A stretch of 47,792 nucleotides of DNA from Paracoccaceae bacterium (lineage in GTDB: Bacteria; Pseudomonadota; Alphaproteobacteria; Rhodobacterales; Rhodobacteraceae). Made by a program: the position numbers and the translations under genes. Below are positions 41,827 to 47,792 of the stretch, in pieces (positions within the stretch are counted from its first letter, which is position 1; each line of letters begins with the position of its first letter). Below the pieces are notes generated by a model. It was not told the DNA's origin and ran no database searches. It worked only from the letters and a program-made list of their open reading frames with translations. The stretch lies in contig PAQV01000010.1 in NCBI GenBank assembly GCA_002709405.1, positions 46,142 through 93,933 on the forward strand, in the 5' to 3' direction.

Positions 41827-43818
41827 ATGCGCGTATCATCGGGCCTGATTTCCGGCTTGTCGCTGGCCGCCGCGGCCGGGCTGAGCCTCGTGGGGGCAAG
41901 CTTTGCCGTCACCGCGATCGAAAACGGCAGCGAGATCGGGATCCGCAGGGCCCTGGACGAGGCTACCTTCGACTGGGCCGAGGTCGAGGCCGACGGGCTG
42001 CGGGTCATCCTGTCGGGCACCGCTCCGGACGAGGCCACCCGCTTTGACGCGCTCAGCGCCGCGGGTCGGGTGGTCGATGCCGCCCGGGTCATCGACGACA
42101 TGTCCGTCACGCCCACTGCCGCCATCGCCCCGCCCCGCTTTTCGGCCGAGATCCTGCGCAGCGAAAGCGGCGTGTCGGTGATCGGCCTGGTGCCCGGGAC
42201 CACCGACCACGAAAGCCTGTCGACCCGGCTGGGCCAGGTCGCCGGGCCGGATAACGTGGCCGAGTTCCTTGAAACCGCCGATTATCCCGTGCCCGACGGC
42301 TGGGCCGAGGCGATGCGCTACGCGGTCGATACCCTGGGCAGCCTGCCCCGGGCCAAGATCTCGGTGTCGGCGGGCAAGGTCCATGTCACGGCCATGACCG
42401 CCAGCCCCGACGAACGCTCCCGCCTGGAACGCGAGCTGCGCCGGGCTGCCCCGCGCGGCATCGACGTCGCCCTTGACCTGTCGGCCCCGCGCCCGGTGAT
42501 CACGCCGTTTTCGCTGCGCTACATCCTGAATGACGAGGGCGGTCACTTCGATGCCTGCTCGGCCCCGGACGAGGACAGCGCGTCAACCATCCTGGAGGCG
42601 GCCCGCGCCGCCGGCCTGACCGGGCGCGACAGCTGCACCGTCGGGCTGGGCGTGCCCTCGCCCCGCTGGGACGAGGCCGCCGCGCTCAGCCTTGCCGCCC
42701 TGAACCGGCTGGGGGCCGGGTCGCTGACCATGACCGACGCCGACATCGCGCTGGTCGCCACCGAAGGGCTGGACCCGGGGCTGTTCGACCAGATCGTGGG
42801 CGAGCTGGAAACCGCCCTGCCGGCCGTCTTTGCCCTGCATGCCGAATTGCCCGTGCCCGAAGACACCGGTCCCGCCGGACCGGCCGAGTTCTTCGCCACG
42901 CTCAGCCCCGAAGGGCTTGTGCAGTTGCGCGGCCGGGTGCCCAGCGAGGGCTTCCGGACGCTGGCCGACAGCTTTGCCCGGGCCCGGTTCGGGTCGGACG
43001 CGGTCTATACCGCTGCCCGGGTGGTCGAGGACCTGCCGGTGGACTGGTCGGCCCGCGTGCTGGCCGGTCTCGAAGCGCTGGGTTTGCTGGTCAACGGGGT
43101 CGTCACGGTCGAGGCCGACACGATCGCGGTGCGGGGCGTCAGCCATGTCGAGGACGCCAGCGCCCAGATGTCGCGCCTGTTCACGTCCAAGCTGGGCGAG
43201 CGCGCGGTGTTCGAACTGGATGTCGCCTACCGCGAGCCTCCCCCGCCCGAGAACCAGCCCCTGTCGGCCGAGGAATGCGAAGCGCGCATTGCCGAGATCC
43301 TGGCGCAGGGCAAGATCACTTTCGAACCCGGGTCGGCCCGGATCGATGCCACCTCGCTGCAGATCGTCGATGCCATTGCCGACGTGCTGGACAATTGCGA
43401 TGCGATCCCGCTGGAAATCCAGGGCCACACGGACAGCCAGGGCCGCGAGTCGATGAACCTGGAGCTGAGCCAGGAACGGGCCAACGCGGTGCTTTCCGAA
43501 CTGTCGGCCCGCCGGGTCCGGACATCGAGCTACCGGGCGATGGGCTATGGCGAGACCCGGCCGATCGCCGACAACGACACCGAAGAGGGCCGCGAGGACA
43601 ACCGCCGGATCGAATTCCGGCTGGTGCGGACGGATACCTCGCCGGACGACGAAACCACGCTGGACGGGCTGAGCGGCGATAGCGACAGCGAGGCGGGAAG
43701 CGGGCCCAGCGGCGAAGACGGGGTCGACGGCGGGACCGAAGACGGATCCGGCGAAGAGGATGCACAGGACGGCGCAGGCGCCTCCGACGACGGGAACACG
43801 CCCGAGGAGACCGAATAA
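41827..43818 (+). CDS. OmpA-family envelope protein with BON-like repeats and acidic tail
   Basis: This is a 663-residue protein. The N-terminus (about 1-28) is a signal or anchor helix. The middle (30-470) has several repeated alpha/beta units resembling BON domains (segments such as DGLRVILSGTAPDEATR and GLVQLRGRVPSEGFRT). Residues about 480-600 are an OmpA C-terminal peptidoglycan-binding domain (ITFEPGSARIDATS, then GHTDSQGRESMNLELSQERA and NRRIEFRL). Residues 601-663 are an acidic Asp/Glu/Gly/Ser tail. It probably anchors an envelope structure to peptidoglycan. It is followed 3 bp later by a coiled-coil membrane protein. Confidence 0.87.
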   Translation: MRVSSGLISGLSLAAAAGLSLVGASFAVTAIENGSEIGIRRALDEATFDWAEVEADGLRVILSGTAPDEATRFDALSAAGRVVDAARVIDDMSVTPTAAIAPPRFSAEILRSESGVSVIGLVPGTTDHESLSTRLGQVAGPDNVAEFLETADYPVPDGWAEAMRYAVDTLGSLPRAKISVSAGKVHVTAMTASPDERSRLERELRRAAPRGIDVALDLSAPRPVITPFSLRYILNDEGGHFDACSAPDEDSASTILEAARAAGLTGRDSCTVGLGVPSPRWDEAAALSLAALNRLGAGSLTMTDADIALVATEGLDPGLFDQIVGELETALPAVFALHAELPVPEDTGPAGPAEFFATLSPEGLVQLRGRVPSEGFRTLADSFARARFGSDAVYTAARVVEDLPVDWSARVLAGLEALGLLVNGVVTVEADTIAVRGVSHVEDASAQMSRLFTSKLGERAVFELDVAYREPPPPENQPLSAEECEARIAEILAQGKITFEPGSARIDATSLQIVDAIADVLDNCDAIPLEIQGHTDSQGRESMNLELSQERANAVLSELSARRVRTSSYRAMGYGETRPIADNDTEEGREDNRRIEFRLVRTDTSPDDETTLDGLSGDSDSEAGSGPSGEDGVDGGTEDGSGEEDAQDGAGASDDGNTPEETE

Positions 43819-43821
43819 CCC

Positions 43822-44151
43822 ATGAACAGGACCGAGTTCATCATCGCCACAGCCGTCGTGCTGTTCCTGGCCTTCGTGCTGGGCTGGTTCACCAACTGGC
43901 TGGTGCACCGCTTCACCCGCGTCAGCGCCTCGGACATGGGTGAACTGGACCGCATGAGCCAGGAGCTGCACGAGGCCGAGGAAACCCGCGACAAGGCGAT
44001 CACCTACCTGCAGCAGCGCGAGGCCGAGCTAACCAACCAGCTGACCCAGACCGAGGCCGAGCTGCGCGCGGCGATGGAAGGCCTGCGCGAGGCCCGCCAC
44101 GAAGCGGAGGAATGGCGCAATCACGTGGAACGGCTGCAAGGTACGGCCTGA
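43822..44151 (+). CDS. Small membrane protein with coiled coil, 109 residues
   Basis: One membrane helix (about 5-28, FIIATAVVLFLAFVLGW) is followed by a long Glu/Arg-rich coiled coil (residues 40-106) with heptad-like spacing (QREAELTNQLTQTEAELRAAM in parts). It begins 3 bp after the OmpA/BON gene, so the two are probably expressed and may work together. The stop codon lies in the loop of a 7-bp hairpin. I do not recognise a family. Confidence 0.8.
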   Translation: MNRTEFIIATAVVLFLAFVLGWFTNWLVHRFTRVSASDMGELDRMSQELHEAEETRDKAITYLQQREAELTNQLTQTEAELRAAMEGLREARHEAEEWRNHVERLQGTA

Positions 44152-44159
44152 TCCGTACC
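44140..44159 (+). terminator. Hairpin spanning a stop codon
   Basis: GGTACGG (44140-44146) pairs with CCGTACC (44153-44159). The 6-base loop includes the TGA of the coiled-coil gene. GTTTG follows. It is a weak terminator candidate next to a stronger hairpin. Confidence 0.4.
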
Positions 44160-44164
44160 GTTTG

Positions 44165-44194
44165 CGTAGGATGGGTGCGAGCACCCATCTTACG
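44165..44194. repeat. 14-bp stem between convergent genes
   Basis: CGTAGGATGGGTGC (44165-44178) pairs with GCACCCATCTTACG (44181-44194) with a single G-U pair and a GA loop. It lies between the coiled-coil gene and the convergent moaE. Similar GTAGGGTGGGT-type palindromes are, from memory, frequent intergenic elements in Rhodobacteraceae. It may act as a two-way terminator. Confidence 0.55.
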
Positions 44195-44202
44195 TCCCCG
44201 AC

Positions 44203-44646
44203 CTACCAGCGGCTGAGGGCGGTCTCATCCTCGTCCCGGGCCGCCACCCAATCGGCACCGCCCCGGGTCTGTTCCTTCTTCCAGAACGGCGCGCGGGACT
44301 TGAGGTAGTCCATCAGGAACTCTGCCGCCTCGAACGCATCCTTGCGATGCGGGGCGGCCGTGGCCACCATCATGATCGGATCGCCCGGCACCAGCCGCCC
44401 ATAGCGGTGGATGACCAGCACGTCGCCCAGTGACCAGCGCGCCTGCGCCTCCTCGGCGATCTTGCCGATCGCCCGTTCGGTCATGCCCGGATAATGCTCG
44501 ATCTCCATCGCTTCCAGGTCGCCGGCCTCCGATTGCCGCACGATCCCCGAAAAGCTGACCACCGCGCCCATGCCCGACACGCCGGCCGAAAACCCGTTCA
44601 GCTCTGCCCCCGGATCGAAGACCGCCGCATCGACCACGATCCGCAT
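44203..44646 (-). CDS. moaE: Molybdopterin synthase catalytic subunit
   Basis: This is a 147-residue MoaE, which with thiocarboxylated MoaD adds the two sulfurs of molybdopterin. MEIEHYPGMTE and VIHRYGRLVPGD are conserved, and the active-site lysine region is YLKSRAPFWKKE. It is 3 bp behind moaD. The MoaD-MoaE order is as in most bacteria. The moaA and moaC steps that supply its substrate are outside the window. Confidence 0.95.
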   Translation of the reverse strand: MRIVVDAAVFDPGAELNGFSAGVSGMGAVVSFSGIVRQSEAGDLEAMEIEHYPGMTERAIGKIAEEAQARWSLGDVLVIHRYGRLVPGDPIMMVATAAPHRKDAFEAAEFLMDYLKSRAPFWKKEQTRGGADWVAARDEDETALSRW

Positions 44647-44649
44647 GGC

Positions 44650-44895
44650 TCAGCCCCCCGTCATCGGCGGGAAGAAGGCCACCTCACGCACCCCGTCCAG
44701 GGGCGCATCGAAGTCGGACAGGTCCTGGTCCAGCGCCACGCGCAGGGCCGACAGGTCCGAAAAGGCCAGGGCATAGCGCTCTTCCCGCGCACTCAGCTCG
44801 CGCACCAGGTCGGCCACCGTCGCCGCCCCCGTGTCCACCTTTTCCTTTGGCACCCCGATACGTTCGCGCACCCAGGCGAAATAAAGAACGTCCAT
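44650..44895 (-). CDS. moaD: Molybdopterin synthase sulfur-carrier subunit
   Basis: This is an 81-residue ubiquitin-like protein ending in the obligatory Gly-Gly (FFPPMTGG), which carries the thiocarboxylate used by MoaE. It begins MDVLYFAWVRERIGVP, as in related MoaD proteins. Its start overlaps the pgsA stop by one base, and moaE follows after 3 bp. A frame extending to 45024 lies wholly inside pgsA and is rejected. Confidence 0.94.
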   Translation of the reverse strand: MDVLYFAWVRERIGVPKEKVDTGAATVADLVRELSAREERYALAFSDLSALRVALDQDLSDFDAPLDGVREVAFFPPMTGG

Positions 44896-45560
44896 CACTC
44901 CCCCTCCTTCAGATGAGGCACAGCCTTGCGGAAATAATCGACCCCCGTCCACACCGTCAGAAGCGCGGCCAGCCACAACAGCGCCAGCCCGCTCCAGCCC
45001 AGCCCCCAGGCCAGGTCGGCCCACCAGCGCAGGCTGTCCACGTCGGCCGTCGAACGATCAAGGATCGCCCGCACCTTCGCTGGATCCATCGTCGCCGCCT
45101 TCATGCCGGCATGGTTGCGCGCAATGCCCTCGGCCAGCAGGACGGCAATGGCCACCATCTGCACCGTCGTCTTCCACTTGGCCATCTTGGTGACCGCCAG
45201 GGTCCCGGCCACGTCGCCCAGGTATTCCCGCAAGCCCGACACGAAGACCTCGCGGAACAGGATCACCACGCCCGGCAGCATCAGCCACCAGCCCAGCGAC
45301 GAGGTCACGCACATGACCAGCAAGGCCGCGGCGACCATGGCCTTGTCGGCGATCGGGTCCAGCATGGTGCCCAGTTTCGACACCATCCCCCAGCCCCGGG
45401 CAATATACCCGTCGATCCAGTCGGTGACAGAGGCCGCGATGAACAGCGCAAAGGCCACCCAGTCGGCCAGCGGGCGGGCAAAGATCAGAAAGACCAGGGC
45501 CATTGCCGGCGCCGCGACAAGCCGCAGCAGGGTCAGTATCGTGGGGATCGTGACTTTCAT
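44895..45560 (-). CDS. pgsA: CDP-diacylglycerol-glycerol-3-phosphate 3-phosphatidyltransferase
   Basis: This is a 221-residue membrane enzyme making phosphatidylglycerol phosphate, the precursor of phosphatidylglycerol and cardiolipin. The CDP-alcohol phosphotransferase motif D-x2-D-G-x2-A-R...G-x3-D-x3-D is met by TDWIDGYIARG and LGTMLDPIADK. Length is slightly above the E. coli protein. It shares one base with moaD, forming a pgsA-moaD-moaE unit. The 88 bp upstream hold a 9-bp GC-rich hairpin. Confidence 0.95.
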   Translation of the reverse strand: MKVTIPTILTLLRLVAAPAMALVFLIFARPLADWVAFALFIAASVTDWIDGYIARGWGMVSKLGTMLDPIADKAMVAAALLVMCVTSSLGWWLMLPGVVILFREVFVSGLREYLGDVAGTLAVTKMAKWKTTVQMVAIAVLLAEGIARNHAGMKAATMDPAKVRAILDRSTADVDSLRWWADLAWGLGWSGLALLWLAALLTVWTGVDYFRKAVPHLKEGE

Positions 45561-45580
45561 CCCGCCTTCCTAGCCCAAGT

Positions 45581-45615
45581 GCGCGGCGGCGGAAACCGTC
45601 CCGACACCGCCGCGC
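45581..45615 (-). other. GC-rich stem-loop upstream of pgsA
   Basis: GCGCGGCGG (45581-45589) and CCGCCGCGC (45607-45615) form a 9-bp stem with a 17-base loop between the stop of the NylB-like gene and the pgsA start. It could terminate the upstream transcript or lie in the pgsA leader. There is no T run. Confidence 0.3.
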
Positions 45616-45648
45616 GCCGATGTGACATTGCGCAGCGCCCTGATCGGG

Positions 45649-46809
45649 TCAGCACGCGCCTCTCAGCTTGTCGACCAGGGCCATCCGGCCGGGGAAATAG
45701 GCCGATGTCGCCGCATCCCCTTCCGAGGCAAACCAGGCCACGGCCAGGTCCCGGGCCGGATCGGCAAAGAGGTACTGTCCATGAATGCCCACCCCCCGCA
45801 GCAGCGGCGTGTCGCCCCGGTGCACGTAGCATTTCGCCCGGTAGTGGATGTCCAGCCCGGGGTAATAATCGGCAAAGTCGCCCGTGGCCCAGGCCTTGGG
45901 GTCGCCGTTCTCGAATATGTCGGCCACCCAGGCCCCGGGCACCACCTGGCGCCCGTCCGCGCGCTGCCCGCCCGCGGCCAGCAGGGCCCCGATGCGGGCC
46001 AGGTCCCGGGCCGTCAGGCAGACCCCGCCCGCAGCCCGCGCGCCCCCGATCCGGTCGACGGTGATATAGCCCGGCCGCTCCGCGCCCATCGGGCGCAGCA
46101 GGAAATCCGACAGCAGGTCGGCATAACGCTGCCCCGTCGCCCGTTCCATCACCCAGGCCATCAGGTCGGTGACCGGCGAGACATAGTGAAACCGCCCGCC
46201 ATGCGGCCCGTCGGTGTCGGACAGGGTCAACTGGAAACTGCGCAGGTCCAGCGGGTTCTCGCCGGGCTCCAGCGGATTCCAGTTCGCCGCCTTGCGGTAG
46301 GCGATGATCGGGCCACCGGTGGCCGTGTAGTCCTCGGAAAAGGCCAACCCCACGCGCATGTCCAGGGCCTGGCGCACCGTCGCGCCCTCGTAGGCCGTGC
46401 CGGCAAGCTCGGGGATGTAGTCGCTGAGCGGTGCGCCGATCTCCAGAAGGCCCCGGGATTCAAGGATACCGGCCAGCAGCCCCAGCACCGACTTGGACAC
46501 CGACATCAGGATATGCGGATCCTCGGGGCCCATCCCGTTCCGATAAAGCTCATGCACCACCCGGCCCTTGTGCAGGACGACCAGCGCATCAGTCTGCGTG
46601 CCCTCGACCGCCGCCTCGACCTCGGCCGGGTCGATCAGCGGTTCCCCCTGGTCCAGCGTCCAGACATCGCCCGGCGCATTGCGGATCTCGGCCGAAGGCA
46701 CGAGTTCGCGCACATGATGAAAGGCCCAGGAGGCATAGGGCGCAGTGCGCCAGTTGGCCAGCGTTGCACGATCGTCGGGGGCCGGGGGAAAGCCTTGCAT
46801 CAGCGCCAT
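45649..46809 (-). CDS. Serine hydrolase, NylB / class C beta-lactamase fold
   Basis: This is a 386-residue protein of the beta-lactamase/family VIII esterase fold. The catalytic SxxK is Ser103-Lys106 (LMSVSKSVLG). The Tyr motif reads HYVSPVTDLMAWVMERATG, close to the Y-x-S pattern of 6-aminohexanoate-dimer hydrolase (NylB). No signal peptide is visible, so it is probably cytoplasmic. The start at 46809 has a GGAG site 7 bases upstream. That site lies in a predicted stem-loop. It sits between uvrC and pgsA, which are usually neighbours. The physiological substrate is unknown. Confidence 0.87.
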   Translation of the reverse strand: MALMQGFPPAPDDRATLANWRTAPYASWAFHHVRELVPSAEIRNAPGDVWTLDQGEPLIDPAEVEAAVEGTQTDALVVLHKGRVVHELYRNGMGPEDPHILMSVSKSVLGLLAGILESRGLLEIGAPLSDYIPELAGTAYEGATVRQALDMRVGLAFSEDYTATGGPIIAYRKAANWNPLEPGENPLDLRSFQLTLSDTDGPHGGRFHYVSPVTDLMAWVMERATGQRYADLLSDFLLRPMGAERPGYITVDRIGGARAAGGVCLTARDLARIGALLAAGGQRADGRQVVPGAWVADIFENGDPKAWATGDFADYYPGLDIHYRAKCYVHRGDTPLLRGVGIHGQYLFADPARDLAVAWFASEGDAATSAYFPGRMALVDKLRGAC

Positions 46810-46812
46810 GAG

Positions 46813-46846
46813 GGTACTCCGTTTTGGAGCACCGAACCCGGTTCGG
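46813..46846 (-). promoter_or_regulatory. Stem-loop over the ribosome site plus adjoining dyad
   Basis: On the minus-strand message GGTGCTCC pairs with GGAGTACC (one mismatch, AAAAC loop; 46833-46813), enclosing the GGAG ribosome site of the NylB-like gene. Immediately upstream is a dyad CCGAACC-G-GGTTCGG (46846-46832). Either could control expression: the first by hiding the ribosome site, the second as a protein-binding site. Confidence 0.4.
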
Positions 46847-47000
46847 CGCGAAGATACAAGGGGTTGGAGGCGTGTCGCCCCGGACAGGCCTGCCGCGCGT
46901 CTGCCAAAAGGGCATCCCGCGACAGCGGGGGCGTCCTTGATGCGTCCTTGGTCCGGGCGCCACCGACAACAGGCGGACGCCCTTCGAGGCCACCCCACCC

Positions 47001-47792
47001 CTACCGGTCCTGGAAAAAGTCGTAGATCTTCTCGGCCAGCGCATCGGAAATCCCGTCGACCGCCTTCAGGTCCACCAGGTTCGCCCGGCTGACGGCCTTG
47101 GCCGAGCCGAAATGCTTCAACAGGGCCCGCTTGCGCGTGGCCCCCACGCCCGCGATATCGTCAAGCGGATTGGCCGCCACCGACTTGGCCCGCTTCGCCC
47201 GGTGGGTCCCGATGGCAAACCGGTGCGCCTCGTCGCGCAGGCGCTGGATGAAATACAGCACCGGGTCGTTGTGGCGCAGCGCCATCGGCATCTTGCCCGT
47301 CCGGTGGAATTCCTCCTTGCCGTGATCGCGGTCGACCCCCTTGGCCACACCGACCATCGGGATGTCCTCGACCCCGTATTGCGCCATGATCTCGGCCACG
47401 GCGCTGACCTGCCCCGCCCCCCCGTCGATCAGCAGCAGATCCGGCCATTGCCCCTGCGTCCGATCGGGATCGTCCTTCTGCAACCGGGCGAACCGGCGGG
47501 ACAGGACCTCTTTCATCATCCCGAAGTCATCGCCCGGGGTCAGGTCGTCACCCTTGATGTTGAACTTGCGGTAATGGTTCTTCATGAACCCGTCCGGCCC
47601 GGCCACGATCATGCCGCCCACCGCATGGGCGCCCTGGATATGCGAGTTGTCGTAGACCTCGATCCGCTTCGGCGGGCCGTCCAGTCCGAACGCCTCGCCC
47701 AGCCCGGCCAGCAGCTTGGCCTGGGTCGCGCTTTCCGACATCTTGCGGGCCAGGCTTTCGCGGGCATTGCGGGCCGCGCCCTCGACCAGCTC
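47001..47792 (-). CDS. uvrC: Excinuclease ABC subunit C, C-terminal part
   Basis: The window ends inside this gene; 263 C-terminal codons are seen. They cover the RNase H-like endonuclease domain that makes the 5' incision in nucleotide excision repair ([20 protein letters not shown] in parts, [25 protein letters not shown]) and the helix-hairpin-helix pair at the end ([20 protein letters not shown] and [19 protein letters not shown] in parts). The N-terminal GIY-YIG nuclease lies beyond the edge. A gap of 191 bp separates it from the NylB-like gene. Confidence 0.95.
   Translation of the reverse strand, partial: ELVEGAARNARESLARKMSESATQAKLLAGLGEAFGLDGPPKRIEVYDNSHIQGAHAVGGMIVAGPDGFMKNHYRKFNIKGDDLTPGDDFGMMKEVLSRRFARLQKDDPDRTQGQWPDLLLIDGGAGQVSAVAEIMAQYGVEDIPMVGVAKGVDRDHGKEEFHRTGKMPMALRHNDPVLYFIQRLRDEAHRFAIGTHRAKRAKSVAANPLDDIAGVGATRKRALLKHFGSAKAVSRANLVDLKAVDGISDALAEKIYDFFQDR

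Noticed and set aside
1-47792. Mobile elements, prophage, CRISPR, toxin-antitoxin or restriction genes, tRNA and rRNA genes
   Set aside because: I looked for transposase, integrase and Cas motifs, regular direct repeats and tRNA cloverleaf patterns and saw none. Coding is dense and of uniform character throughout.

Overview
The window is a stretch of ordinary, GC-rich chromosome that reads like a member of the Rhodobacteraceae (Roseobacter group, Alphaproteobacteria). This rests on gene content and local order: a PhaA/PhaB pair, a DUF2007-TrmN6 pair divergent from a long-chain polyprenyl diphosphate synthase, ETF-quinone oxidoreductase, the small aa3-oxidase subunit IV, a DmdC-like acyl-CoA dehydrogenase, ubiA facing rsmE with gshA behind it, and uvrC/pgsA/moaD/moaE. 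I see no transposase, integrase, phage gene, CRISPR array, tRNA or rRNA. About fifty genes are packed tightly, many joined by 4-base ATGA overlaps. Three genes are shorter than 60 codons.

Layout. 1-4.8 kb: the end of an EAL-domain gene, phaA and phaB separated by a strong hairpin, a 53-residue protein divergent from a LysR regulator, a YddG-like exporter and a DUF465 protein. 4.9-9.6 kb: trmN6 and DUF2007 facing ispB, then a TPR protein upstream of ispE. 9.8-13.4 kb: ETF-QO divergent from greA, followed by a two-helix membrane protein. 13.5-18.1 kb: a molybdenum-cofactor operon on the minus strand, fdhD > membrane protein > mobA > mobB > a DUF429-like/MoeA fusion. 18.1-26.0 kb: azlCD, a lipoprotein, aa3 subunit IV, an MBL hydrolase, an acyl-CoA dehydrogenase, a Sua5-type gene, an AlgH-type gene, a DsbD-alpha-like protein and a NUDIX hydrolase. 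26.1-33.3 kb: a minus-strand run of UDG > phosphoesterase > moaB > RND adaptor > RND pump. 33.4-36.8 kb: pyrB > tail-anchored protein > pyrC-like > plsY. 36.8-44.2 kb: rsmE > GNAT > membrane protein > gshA > exported protein on the minus strand; ubiA, an OmpA/BON protein and a coiled-coil membrane protein on the plus strand. 44.2-47.8 kb: uvrC (partial), a NylB-like hydrolase, pgsA, moaD and moaE on the minus strand.

Functional themes. Molybdenum cofactor steps recur: MoaB, MoaD/MoaE, MoeA, MobA, MobB and FdhD are present, while moaA, moaC and modABC are not. Isoprenoid and quinone supply is represented by ispE, ispB and ubiA. Respiratory electron entry appears as ETF-QO, an acyl-CoA dehydrogenase and the oxidase subunit.

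Nothing here looks like a new defence or mobile system. The points most worth checking are a dihydroorotase-like protein that has lost its metal ligands beside PyrB, a tail-anchored unknown between those two genes, a MoeA fused to a DUF429-like domain, a family-4-like uracil-DNA glycosylase without the iron-sulfur cysteines, an RND pump with two extra helices, and several well-formed intergenic palindromes that may be family-wide repeats.
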